A stretch of DNA of 47,993 nt from Gammaproteobacteria bacterium (GTDB lineage: Bacteria; Pseudomonadota; Gammaproteobacteria; Steroidobacterales; JABDMI01), in assembly GCA_013001575.1 (NCBI GenBank), contig JABDMI010000102.1:1-47993 (forward strand). Direction: 5' to 3'. The notes under the pieces were generated by a model. It was not told the origin of the DNA. It did no database searches and worked only from the letters and a program-made list of their open reading frames with translations. Of the stretch, positions 19,157 through 27,228 are shown piece after piece (within the stretch, counting starts at the first letter, position 1; every line of letters starts with the position of its first letter). A program made the position numbers and the translations under genes.

Positions 19157-20155
19157 TTAATCGCTCGTGTTAACGGTGAGTAAAGGCGCAAGTCCCAGTG
19201 CCAGGTTCATGTTTTGCAGCGCTTGTATGGCAGCGCCTTTGAGCAAGTTATCCAAGACACACACTAATCGGACATTCTTTCCATCCCGTTCATCAATGGC
19301 AAACCCGCCAATGATTGCACCAGGCTTTTTGGCAATGTCCTGAAGGAACGGTATTTCTTTTTGCACCTTGATCAGCTCATGGCCTTGGTAGGTTTGGGTG
19401 TATAGATCGAGCAGATCAGATGAACTGATCTTGCTGCTAAGTTCTGCGCTAACCGTCACACTTAAGCCTTGAAAATGGGGAGCAACGTGTGGCATGAAAT
19501 TTACCGCCCGACCAAGGTGTTTGGAGATCTCCTGTTCGTGCAGATGTCCGGCAAGTGCATAAGGTACTAGATTGTCTTTAAGTTTGTTCGGGTCGTTCTT
19601 GTCACTTGGTGTGCTGCCAGCACCACTGTAGCCGGAAACACCGAACACACTGGGTTTACCGCACAAGTGATCACGCAAGGGATAGAGAGCCAATTGTGCG
19701 GCGCTTGCATAACACCCCGGATTTGCGATCGACCTTGATTGCTGGAGTTGCAGAGTATTGAGTTCACTTAAACCGTACGACCAGCTGGTATCTGACAGGC
19801 TTTCAGCTATTTGACTGCATTGCATGCGATGATCAAATGACAAGTCGACAATGACTGCGCTTGCCGAGTGTTTACGAATTTCTTCCACATAGGTATGTGA
19901 AACATTATTAGGTAAAGCCAGGAACACCACATCCGCCTGTAATTCGCCAACCTCGGCAGGATTAAGCGCGGTAAAAGTTAAATTTGGGTCTGAAAACGAA
20001 GGAATCTGTGCCTGAACCTTTTTCCCACCCGCAGTACGGGAACTGACGGCCAGCAAATTACAATACGGGTGTTGGTCAAGCAGTTTGATCAACTCATTGC
20101 CCACATAACCTCGTGCGCCGATGATCGCAACCTTGTACTGTTTATGACTACTCAT
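19157..20155 (-). CDS. argC: N-acetyl-gamma-glutamyl-phosphate reductase
   Basis: ArgC reduces N-acetylglutamyl phosphate to the semialdehyde with NADPH, third step of the pathway. The product has 332 residues from ATG 20155. It has the NAD(P)-binding GARGYVGNELIKLL (about 14-27), the active-site cysteine in SIANPGCYASAAQLAL, the SGYSGAG stretch and HVAPHFQGLS. The frame is open to 20218, but ATG 20155 overlaps the TGA of the preceding gene (ATGA) and gives the family N-terminus, so the longer start is rejected. Confidence 0.95.
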   Translation of the reverse strand: MSSHKQYKVAIIGARGYVGNELIKLLDQHPYCNLLAVSSRTAGGKKVQAQIPSFSDPNLTFTALNPAEVGELQADVVFLALPNNVSHTYVEEIRKHSASAVIVDLSFDHRMQCSQIAESLSDTSWSYGLSELNTLQLQQSRSIANPGCYASAAQLALYPLRDHLCGKPSVFGVSGYSGAGSTPSDKNDPNKLKDNLVPYALAGHLHEQEISKHLGRAVNFMPHVAPHFQGLSVTVSAELSSKISSSDLLDLYTQTYQGHELIKVQKEIPFLQDIAKKPGAIIGGFAIDERDGKNVRLVCVLDNLLKGAAIQALQNMNLALGLAPLLTVNTSD

Positions 20156-21483
20156 GTGCGCACTACTTGCATGGAGTCTTTCCAGGCAGAACAACGTTGA
20201 AAGGCATCGTTTACGCAATCGTGCAAATAATCGAAATCCTTTACCCCGTAACTAAAACTCACCCATTGTTGGTTTTTCATACTGAAATCCGACTTGTGAT
20301 AATACCAGGGAGTAAAGGCATTGCTTTTACGCGAGCGCCAATACAATTGCGGACATTCTTTTTTTAATGCACGCCACAATGCCGCTGCATAACCCTTGCC
20401 ACGCGCTTCGGGGGTGACCGCGAATTTGTCGAGATAGGGCACTCCATTAAAGCCGGTAACCACCACAGCGGCAGCACCTCCAGACTCGGAGATCAGTACT
20501 TTATGAATCTCGTGTTGCTTGAAATAATCGTCTTTTAAGCTACGCGCAAACGCCGATTCGATCAAGCTTGTGAGTTCGCTTTCTTGCTGTTTGTTCAGCT
20601 GGGTAAGAACTTGAATATTTTCGCCCTGATTGATCAAGGTTCCAGCGCCGCGATGCGTGAATAGCTCACGCACCAGATGGTCTACCGAGGTTATCGACAC
20701 AGATGCGTTTGCGGGTAGGGGTTTGAGCAAGTCGTGTATTTGTTCCAGTTTAAGGCGCATCCCAGAATGCACCCAGTCGGCCTGCATCAAGTTGGCATAA
20801 TCATTTTTCAAACTAATTGCTGAGATGAGTTTATTGTCTTCATCCAATAGGCCACCTGTGGGTGTGATAAAAATTATTTTACTGGGCGAGATTGCCCAGA
20901 CCAGTTCGCGTGCGGCTACGTCGGCGTTGATGTTCACAACTTGTCCGGATGAGGTTTCGCCCAGGCTGGAGATCACCGGCAGCAGGTCGGCTTCAATGGC
21001 GTCGCGAATGCTGTCCAGATTAATGTGTTTGATCTTGCCAACCAGGCCGTAGCGTTCCTTGTCGTCATAGTCACAGGTGAACACACCGTGCTGCATGCCA
21101 ACTGCGCGCACCTGATGTTTTTCCAGGGTATTGACCAGATCACGATTCACTTTGTAAATAGTCGGGCGGACGACTTCCATCACCGCTTCACTGGTAACCC
21201 GGAATCCATCCACTTTATTTGAAGAGATGCCGGCCGCATTAATGGCCTGATCCAGCTGTGGTCCGGCACCATGGATCAATATAGGATGCAGGCCCAAGTG
21301 GCGCAACACAGAAAGGGCAGCACATAAGTCATCCAGGCGCTCATGGATTATGCCGCCGCCTACTTTGATCACGGCAAAACGCATTTCATCATTAACGTTG
21401 TATTGCTCGAGATAGTATTGCGCTTCATGACTGGAGCTTAACTGGCTTAGTACTTCTCGAATTAGTTGTCGGGTATGTTGCAT
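20152..21483 (-). CDS. argB: Bifunctional N-acetylglutamate kinase/synthase (Xanthomonas-type ArgA/B fusion)
   Basis: This 443-residue protein fuses an amino-acid kinase domain (about 30-290) to a C-terminal acetyltransferase domain (about 300-443). It should make N-acetylglutamate from acetyl-CoA and glutamate and then phosphorylate it, the first two steps of arginine synthesis. Kinase motifs are VIKVGGGII, HGAGPQLDQA, NINADVAARELV and FITPTGGLLD. The acetyltransferase part has TPEARGKGYAAALW (acetyl-CoA loop) and YWRSRKSNAFTPWYYHKS, the signature of the vertebrate-like NAGS/NAGK family known from Xanthomonas. In that family arginine inhibits the synthase, so feedback control is expected. 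No separate argA or argJ is in the window. The stop overlaps the argC start. Confidence 0.93.
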   Translation of the reverse strand: MQHTRQLIREVLSQLSSSHEAQYYLEQYNVNDEMRFAVIKVGGGIIHERLDDLCAALSVLRHLGLHPILIHGAGPQLDQAINAAGISSNKVDGFRVTSEAVMEVVRPTIYKVNRDLVNTLEKHQVRAVGMQHGVFTCDYDDKERYGLVGKIKHINLDSIRDAIEADLLPVISSLGETSSGQVVNINADVAARELVWAISPSKIIFITPTGGLLDEDNKLISAISLKNDYANLMQADWVHSGMRLKLEQIHDLLKPLPANASVSITSVDHLVRELFTHRGAGTLINQGENIQVLTQLNKQQESELTSLIESAFARSLKDDYFKQHEIHKVLISESGGAAAVVVTGFNGVPYLDKFAVTPEARGKGYAAALWRALKKECPQLYWRSRKSNAFTPWYYHKSDFSMKNQQWVSFSYGVKDFDYLHDCVNDAFQRCSAWKDSMQVVRT

Positions 21484-21529
21484 GTTATTCTCGGGTAATT
21501 ATTCAATGCTTAGGCGGAAATAATTACTT

Positions 21530-22609
21530 TCACGGTCGGGAAATTTTTTCGTAAAGTTCGAAGGCAGTCTGTAACTGGGTTTTTAATACAAATTCATCGG
21601 CACTGTGAGCCTGTTTGATGTCGCCGGGTCCAAGCACGATTGCAGGCAATCCGCCCGCATTGAACAGCGAGGCCTCGGTCCAGAATCCAACGGGTTCACC
21701 GGTCTTGAGGGCATGCCGTGTAATAAAGGCCTGCGAGGCTAGATTATCGTAACCCTTACTGGGCAAGGAGGGTCCAGCGAAAGAAGGATGCCACTCGATA
21801 TTCGCTTCAACAGGAGCACAGTCTTTGATGTCTAATAAAAACTGTTGCATGTCAGAACCGGGCGCGAGACGCGCACTCCATTTGCAGTAAGCACGGTCTG
21901 CACTGATGTTGCTTTTAATCCCGCCTTGCAGCACCCCGATGTTAAAGCGCGCGTTGCTATTGTTTTGATATTCCTGATTCACATAATCCAAAGCGGCTTG
22001 CGCCCAAGTCACCAAGTGGTGATTGGCGCTTTGGCGTAAGGCCTCAACATTCGAGGAGTGACCGGCAAGACCCGAGAAATCCATCGCTACAGACAAAAAA
22101 CCGCAATGTTCGGTAATGGCCTCGCAATTGGTGGGTTCGGCAACCACAGCTTGAGCATAGCCCTGACTGAATCCCGCTTGAATGAATTCACTGATGCAGA
22201 TGCCATCGGCGCCTTCTTCATCGGTGGTAAACAGGAAAGCCAGATCGCGTGAATCGAGTTTGGAAAGTTCAATCAAACAGGCGGCTGCACCTTTGATATC
22301 GCAACTGCCCAATCCGATGACGCGGTCTTGAATTTCAACAAGTTGATGTGGCGATTGAGTCCATTCATTGACTGCGGGTACGGTATCCAGATGCACATTA
22401 AACAGTATGTCCGGATTTCCACGCGTGGCGTAAAAGCTCACACTGCCATTGCCCAAATCAAAGATCTGGATGCTGAAGTCGGACAGAACTTTGGACAAAT
22501 ACAGGAAAATGTCACTATTCTCATGCAGGTCGCGTGGTGGATTCTGAGTGTCGTAGCCAACCAGAGCACGGGTATATTCAATGATATTGGCGAGATGCGA
22601 ATTGCTCAT
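21530..22609 (-). CDS. argE': N-acetyl-L-citrulline deacetylase (Xanthomonas ArgE' type)
   Basis: A 359-residue M20-family zinc hydrolase. Metal motifs are NVHLDTVPA (about 70-78), GLGSCDIKGAA (about 94-104) and TDEEGADG (about 128-135). It resembles Xanthomonas N-acetylcitrulline deacetylase more than E. coli ArgE, with VIGLGSCDIKGAAA and the C-terminal FWTEASLFNAGG and GPGDIKQAHSADEFV stretches. The presence of an N-acetylornithine carbamoyltransferase gene in the same operon makes acetylcitrulline the expected substrate, giving citrulline and acetate; acetylornithine may also be accepted. Its ATG overlaps the argG stop (ATGA). Confidence 0.9.
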   Translation of the reverse strand: MSNSHLANIIEYTRALVGYDTQNPPRDLHENSDIFLYLSKVLSDFSIQIFDLGNGSVSFYATRGNPDILFNVHLDTVPAVNEWTQSPHQLVEIQDRVIGLGSCDIKGAAACLIELSKLDSRDLAFLFTTDEEGADGICISEFIQAGFSQGYAQAVVAEPTNCEAITEHCGFLSVAMDFSGLAGHSSNVEALRQSANHHLVTWAQAALDYVNQEYQNNSNARFNIGVLQGGIKSNISADRAYCKWSARLAPGSDMQQFLLDIKDCAPVEANIEWHPSFAGPSLPSKGYDNLASQAFITRHALKTGEPVGFWTEASLFNAGGLPAIVLGPGDIKQAHSADEFVLKTQLQTAFELYEKISRP

Positions 22610-23826
22610 TGCGTGTTGTCCTTTTGTCGTCGCAATCGTTGCGCCATTACGGTGCTTTGCCCGCTGAGTTTAATAAAACCAACCGCTTCAGAGGGTGACC
22701 AGGTACAACTTTGGGCATACACGGCCTCCGGGTCTTGCAAAATGTGCTCACTCTCGATGTCTGTGGCCAGTAAGGATCCGCCCTCGGTTGATAAAGTGAC
22801 CGTGCCGTTGATGTAGGATTGGGAGTTACTCAAATACGCTTCAAGATCGTGCTTGTGAGGTTCGTAGAAATATCCGGTGTAAACCAACTCGGCCCAGCGT
22901 GCTGCAATTTGGGCATGAAACTGATTTTGCAATTTGGTATTGACGGTATTCATCAAGGCTTTATGTGCGATCAACAGGGCATCAATACCGGGGCATTCGA
23001 AAACGATACGACCTTTAAGCCCCAAGGAAACATCACCGGTGTAAATGTGTCTTCCCACACCATAAGCGCCGAGGCTTTTATTCAACTCCTGGATCATTTC
23101 CGGACCACTCACGGTTTGTCCGTTTAGCGCGACTGCAATTCCGTTTTGAAATGTCAGTTGAACCTGTAGAGACTGTAGTGGCCATTGGGCACGCGGTTTA
23201 CACCACACATACGCGTCTTCAGCGGGCGCTTTGAATTCATCGATCTCACTACCGGAAATGGTTATGCCAAGCAGATTTTCATTGATGGAGTAGCGTTTAC
23301 TTGAAGCGCTGATATCGACAGGCGTATTTTTCAAACACTCCAATTCAAAATCACGAACCTTGTCGACCTTTTCTTGTAATTCTCGTACAGGCGCATGAAT
23401 GACATAGTCACCCAGGCTCATCACGGTCAGGTCAAAACGCATTTGGTCATTACCCATACCGGTACAACCATGGGCAAAACGCTTGGTTTGCAACTGATCA
23501 CACAGTTCCAGACACAAGCGCACAATGACGTAGCGATCCGAGCACAGTAAGGGATATTCGCCCAACATGCGTGCGCCTGACCAGACCAGCGGTATTACGA
23601 ATTCATCCCAAATGGCCTGTTCGGCGTTTAAGGTGTGGTGTCGAGTAGAGCCGAGTAGTTGGGCGCGTTTTTCGATCTCGTCAATCTCGCTTTGCTCAAT
23701 CCCGCCTGTGGACACAAAAACCGTATGCACCTCGTAGCCATCCTTGACCAATTGCCAAAGACAATAGCAGGTGTCCAGACCACCGGAAAATGCGAGTACT
23801 AATTTATTATTTTCTATATTATTCAT
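22606..23826 (-). CDS. argG: Argininosuccinate synthase
   Basis: ArgG joins citrulline and aspartate to argininosuccinate with ATP. The product has 406 residues, with the PP-loop LAFSGGLDTCYCLW (about 11-24), the CTGMGNDQMRFD segment (about 120-131) and an N-terminal Rossmann-like ATP pyrophosphatase fold. It starts 9 bases after the argF' stop and its TGA overlaps the argE' ATG, so it is firmly inside the operon. It uses the citrulline released by argE'. Confidence 0.95.
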   Translation of the reverse strand: MNNIENNKLVLAFSGGLDTCYCLWQLVKDGYEVHTVFVSTGGIEQSEIDEIEKRAQLLGSTRHHTLNAEQAIWDEFVIPLVWSGARMLGEYPLLCSDRYVIVRLCLELCDQLQTKRFAHGCTGMGNDQMRFDLTVMSLGDYVIHAPVRELQEKVDKVRDFELECLKNTPVDISASSKRYSINENLLGITISGSEIDEFKAPAEDAYVWCKPRAQWPLQSLQVQLTFQNGIAVALNGQTVSGPEMIQELNKSLGAYGVGRHIYTGDVSLGLKGRIVFECPGIDALLIAHKALMNTVNTKLQNQFHAQIAARWAELVYTGYFYEPHKHDLEAYLSNSQSYINGTVTLSTEGGSLLATDIESEHILQDPEAVYAQSCTWSPSEAVGFIKLSGQSTVMAQRLRRQKDNTQ

Positions 23827-23835
23827 TAAGATATG

Positions 23836-24837
23836 TTAATTATTTAAAAGATTTATCATTAAGGATTTTTGCACATGCAAGCGATTTTCCGCTTCATCTA
23901 TCGCTAAACAATAGTCAGCATCCATCACCGCATCGGTGGCTTGAATATTCCGCCGTAGCGGCAAACAATGACTGAAATAGGCGTTATTGGTCAGAGCCAT
24001 TTTTTTCTCATCGACGGTGAAATGCTTATATTGCTGACGATGCGCCTGTTCGGTCTTGACGTCGCCATATAAATCCAGCGAGCCCCAACTTTTGGCATAC
24101 ACCACATCGGCATCAGCGTAAGCGCTTTCGATATCGTGACTGAGTGTGAAACTACCTCCATGGGCGCTGGTGAACTCTTGGGCTTTATCGAGATAGTGTG
24201 AATCGAGTAAGTAATGCTGATCCGGGTATAGCAGGGTTACATCCATGCCGAATTTGCTCGCAATCAGTAGCGCCGAGTTAGCGACCGCGGTATTCAAGGG
24301 TTTGGGATGATAAGCCCAGGTCAGCACAAACTTTTTGTTCTGCACCGAGCCGAGCTTTTCTTGCAGTGTTTGCATAAGCGCCAGTTCTTGGCAAGGATGC
24401 ACTATGGTTTCCATATTGATCACCGGAACACTGGAATGCTGGGCCAAAGCATTGATCAGAAGGTCTTGGCGGTCTACAGACCAGTCGGTGAAACTGGGGA
24501 AAGCTCTTAGCGCGATCAGGTCACAATAGCGAGAAAGAACTCCGGCGACTTCAATGATGTGCTCTTCGGCGTCGCCGTCCATGATTACATTGGGTTTGAA
24601 TTCGATGCCCCAGGCGTCTTTACCCGGTTGCAATACCACAGCAATTCCGCCCAATTGTTGCATGCCGATCTCAAACGAGGTGCGAGTTCGCAAGGAAGAG
24701 TTCAAAAACAACATTGCGATAGACTTTCCTTCGAGCGCCTTATTCAAGGGACTCTGTTTTAATTCGCTCGCCAGATCCAGGATCTTTTGCAGATCATCCT
24801 GGCTCCAGTTCTCGGTGCTTAAAAAATGCTTTTCCAT
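23836..24837 (-). CDS. argF': N-acetylornithine carbamoyltransferase (AOTCase)
   Basis: This enzyme transfers a carbamoyl group to N-acetylornithine, giving N-acetylcitrulline, instead of the usual ornithine reaction. From ATG 24837 it has 333 residues starting MEKHFLSTENW, which matches the Xanthomonas AOTCase N-terminus; the frame extends to 24909 but those codons overlap the leader terminator and are not homologous. Carbamoyl-phosphate motif SLRTRTSFE is at about 48-56. The segment LQPGKDAWGIEF and the Glu at 91 in MDGDAEEH correspond to the acetyl-group recognition region and to E92 of the Xanthomonas enzyme; the succinylornithine enzymes lack this Glu. HCLPLRRN is near the C-terminus. 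It is first in the operon, behind an Arg-rich leader ORF and terminator. Confidence 0.94.
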   Translation of the reverse strand: MEKHFLSTENWSQDDLQKILDLASELKQSPLNKALEGKSIAMLFLNSSLRTRTSFEIGMQQLGGIAVVLQPGKDAWGIEFKPNVIMDGDAEEHIIEVAGVLSRYCDLIALRAFPSFTDWSVDRQDLLINALAQHSSVPVINMETIVHPCQELALMQTLQEKLGSVQNKKFVLTWAYHPKPLNTAVANSALLIASKFGMDVTLLYPDQHYLLDSHYLDKAQEFTSAHGGSFTLSHDIESAYADADVVYAKSWGSLDLYGDVKTEQAHRQQYKHFTVDEKKMALTNNAYFSHCLPLRRNIQATDAVMDADYCLAIDEAENRLHVQKSLMINLLNN

Positions 24838-24894
24838 AGTTTCAGTAGCTGTATTTCTTTGGTTTCGGCTTATGATCTTGATTTGCATACTTAT

Positions 24895-24920
24895 AAAAAA
24901 ACCCGGCATTTAGCCGGGTT
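24895..24920 (-). terminator. Rho-independent terminator in the argF' leader (attenuator)
   Basis: On the minus strand AACCCGGC (24920-24913), loop TAAAT, GCCGGGTT (24907-24900), then a T-run. It lies inside the 5' leader, 58 bases before the argF' ATG and 25 bases after the stop of the Arg-rich leader ORF. No gene ends here from upstream, so its position suits attenuation, not gene-end termination. Confidence 0.88.
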
Positions 24921-24945
24921 ATGTAAATATGTTATGAAATCTTTA

Positions 24946-25035
24946 TCAACTATATTTACCCGGCATAAATAAACGCGCACGCGCTGGTCGAGGGCGTGCC
25001 GGAGCGGCTGGGCGGATTGCGCTGATAAACGTCAT
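24946..25035 (-). CDS. Arg-rich leader peptide of the arginine operon (29 aa)
   Basis: A short ORF, ATG at 25035 to TGA at 24948-24946, reads 29 residues beginning MTFISAIRPAAPAR and ending KYS. Arginine is at positions 8, 14, 16, 19 and 21 (codons CGC, CGC, CGA, CGT, CGT), with Pro and Ala between. It precedes the leader terminator of argF'. Segment CCGGCA (25002-24997) can pair with TGCCGG (24965-24960); GCCGGGT (24964-24958) can instead pair with ACCCGGC, the first arm of the terminator (24919-24913). This is the protector/antiterminator/terminator set of classical attenuation: ribosomes stalled at Arg codons free the antiterminator and allow transcription. No convincing Shine-Dalgarno sequence precedes the ATG, the main weakness. 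Confidence 0.72.
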   Translation of the reverse strand: MTFISAIRPAAPARPRPARARLFMPGKYS

Positions 25036-25275
25036 GGATTGGACTGTACAGAAGTAATTACTGCATGGCAACAAATAATTAAATTACAAATGTAACTAAA
25101 TATCGAGGGAAAATCGCCAAAGCAATGAGATTGTGGGTTGTTGTCATAACTGTGAAATTTACATAAACCGGATTAACTGGATTTGTAAACACCTCACGCT
25201 GTGTCTTTCCCTAATAAAGTAACGTATGATTCGCGATGATTTTTTAGAATTTAATTTGATGGACGAATTACTTTT

Positions 25276-26460
25276 ATGCAACTTTCAGAACTCATTCAAA
25301 TCGCCGATTCACAATTGCTTAGCGTAACCAAACGCCACAATGCCGTCATGCAATCGGGCAAGGGCATGCGAATGACCGATACAGCAGGCAATGAGTATCT
25401 GGACTTTGTAGGTGGCTGGGCAGTGACCTGTTTGGGGCATTCGCCGATGGCTATTATTGATGCCATAACCGAACAGGCAGATCAATTGATCAATTCGAGT
25501 CCGTCCTATTACAACCTGCCCATGTTGGAATACACCAAGCTGCTGGTTGATAACACTTGTCTGGATCGTGTGTTTTTTGCGTCGTCTGGAGCCGAAGCCA
25601 ATGAAGGCGCCATTAAGCTGGCTCGCAAGTACGGTCAGAAGCACAAAAATGGCGCCTATGAGATTATCACCACCAGCAACGCATTTCATGGCCGTACTCT
25701 AACTACCATGGCAGCCACTGGCAAAGCCAAATGGAAAGATCTGTACGAACCCAAGACCAAGGGCTTTAAGCAAGCGGTTTTTAACGACCTGGAATCGGTT
25801 GCATCCTTGGTCAATGAAAACACCGTGGCTATCATGCTTGAACCAGTACAAGGCGAGGGTGGTGTGAATGTTGCCACCCAAGAGTTTATGCAGGGCCTAC
25901 GCAATCTGTGTGACGAGCAAGGCTTATTGTTGATCCTGGACGAAGTACAAACCGGCTTTGGGCGTACGGGCAAACTGTTTGCCTACGAGCACTACGGGAT
26001 TGAGCCCGACATCATGAGTCTGGCCAAAGGAATCGCCGGTGGGTTTCCTTTATCCGCTTTGCTGGCCAAAGAATTCTTGAATATATTTGAAGCGGGAGAC
26101 CAGGGCGCTACCTACAGCAGTCAACCCCTGGGCATGGCGGTGGGTAAGGCTGTACTGCAGGAATTGTTGGACAAGGATATTCCCGAACACGCCGCCCACA
26201 TGGGCCGGTATTTAAAATCCATGCTGCAAGAGCTTTCCGAGATTTACCGCATTTCCAATATTCGTGGAGAAGGCTTATTGCTGGCCTTTGATGTGGGTAG
26301 CAATATTGCCGGCAAGATCTCGGACCAGTGTTTTGCCAATGGACTGTTGATCAATGCCTGTAAGCCCGATTCCTTGCGACTGATGCCGCCCTTGATCGTG
26401 AATAAAAACGAGATCGACGAGATGTTGGAAATAGTCGCTCAATTCCTCACCAGGCGATAA
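25276..26460 (+). CDS. argD: Acetylornithine aminotransferase
   Basis: ArgD converts N-acetylglutamate semialdehyde to N-acetylornithine with glutamate as amino donor. The product has 394 residues of the class III PLP aminotransferase family. Motifs: FVGGWAVTCLGH near 44-55, SSGAEANEGAIKLAR (about 101-115), FHGRTL, EPVQGEGGV, LILDEVQTGFGRTG and the PLP lysine in SLAKGIAGGFPLSALLA. It is divergent from the arg operon and supplies the enzyme missing from it. No good ribosome-binding site is seen. A terminator follows about 60 bases after the stop. Confidence 0.93.
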   Translation: MQLSELIQIADSQLLSVTKRHNAVMQSGKGMRMTDTAGNEYLDFVGGWAVTCLGHSPMAIIDAITEQADQLINSSPSYYNLPMLEYTKLLVDNTCLDRVFFASSGAEANEGAIKLARKYGQKHKNGAYEIITTSNAFHGRTLTTMAATGKAKWKDLYEPKTKGFKQAVFNDLESVASLVNENTVAIMLEPVQGEGGVNVATQEFMQGLRNLCDEQGLLLILDEVQTGFGRTGKLFAYEHYGIEPDIMSLAKGIAGGFPLSALLAKEFLNIFEAGDQGATYSSQPLGMAVGKAVLQELLDKDIPEHAAHMGRYLKSMLQELSEIYRISNIRGEGLLLAFDVGSNIAGKISDQCFANGLLINACKPDSLRLMPPLIVNKNEIDEMLEIVAQFLTRR

Positions 26461-26519
26461 TAATAATAAACATAATATAAGACAGAATTAGCCTGATTAA
26501 GCTATAATATTCAGATTGA

Positions 26520-26543
26520 ACGGGGTCGTAAGGCCCTGTTTTT
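26520..26543 (+). terminator. Terminator downstream of argD
   Basis: ACGGGG / CCCTGT stem with one G-T pair and an 8-base loop, then TTTTT. It ends 58 bases before the ccmA start. A TATAAT at 26503-26508 lies just before it, so a leader role for the ccm operon is a less likely alternative. Confidence 0.6.
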
Positions 26544-26601
26544 CTATGTAAATGTCTGTGAGATTATCCGGACACCATCACTTGATTTCGAGTTTTTCGA
26601 T

Positions 26602-27228
26602 TTGATCACCTTAAGCGCCAATAATCTGAGTAAATGGCGGGACCACCATTGTGTCTTGGACAGTGTGAGCTTTTCCCTGTCATCGGGAGAATGCTTGTGG
26701 GTGCAAGGAGATAACGGGGCGGGTAAAACCAGTCTGTTACGCATATTGACCGGCCTTAGTCAGGCCGATGAAGGCGAAATTTATTGGACAGAAACCGCGG
26801 TTGACGCGCACAGTCATGATTATCGCGCCAACATGCATTATGTGTCGCACCGATCAAGTTTGGTACCACATCTGACGGTGCATGAAACCATTGATCTGTT
26901 GTTTCCATTGCTCGGGGCAACAGCCAGTAGTGACATTGAATTATTACTTGAGGATGTTGGTCTGTCCCGGCAGCTTGGGCAATCAGTCGCCACACTGTCG
27001 GCAGGCCAACAACAAAGACTGGGCTTATTGCGTTTGCTGGCTAGAAACAAACCTTTGTGGATTCTGGATGAACCACAAAGCCATTTAGACCTGAGCGGTC
27101 AAGCGTGGTTGCAAAAACTGTTGTCTGATCACGTGCAGAATAATGGCCTATTGATCGTAGTAAGTCATAGTGTGGCAATGAATTTGCCCAATTTGCATAA
27201 TCTGGTATTGGAAAATCATGCCGAATGA
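26602..27228 (+). CDS. ccmA: Heme exporter ATP-binding protein CcmA
   Basis: CcmA is the ATPase of the CcmABCD complex that releases heme-loaded CcmE during cytochrome c maturation. It has 208 residues with Walker A GDNGAGKTSLLR (about 36-47), the ABC signature LSAGQQQRLGL (about 131-141), Walker B LWILDEP and the switch His in VVSHS. The start is TTG at 26602; no in-frame ATG gives the family N-terminus. It overlaps ccmB by 11 bases and begins the ccm operon. Confidence 0.93.
   Translation: MITLSANNLSKWRDHHCVLDSVSFSLSSGECLWVQGDNGAGKTSLLRILTGLSQADEGEIYWTETAVDAHSHDYRANMHYVSHRSSLVPHLTVHETIDLLFPLLGATASSDIELLLEDVGLSRQLGQSVATLSAGQQQRLGLLRLLARNKPLWILDEPQSHLDLSGQAWLQKLLSDHVQNNGLLIVVSHSVAMNLPNLHNLVLENHAE

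Larger units (their letters stand above)
24838..25275. promoter_or_regulatory. Divergent argF'/argD regulatory region
   Basis: This 438-base region separates the minus-strand arginine operon from argD. It contains the leader ORF and attenuator (24895-25035). Beyond these it is AT-rich. A weak minus-strand candidate promoter is TTGCTT and TATTTA with 17 bases between, within about 25095-25125. No convincing ArgR box (TGAATwwwwATTCA) is seen, which would fit control by attenuation instead of ArgR. Confidence 0.55.

Noticed and set aside
20156-20218. Longer argC start at 20218
   Set aside because: It would overlap the preceding coding region deeply; ATG 20155 with an ATGA overlap and the family N-terminus is better.
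24838-24909. Longer start for argF' (at 24909)
   Set aside because: The extension runs through the terminator T-run and has no similarity to AOTCase; ATG 24837 gives the family N-terminus.
25141-25275. ArgR operator between argF' and argD
   Set aside because: AT-rich TGAAAT- and GAATTT-like stretches are present but none forms the paired TGAAT...ATTCA pattern.
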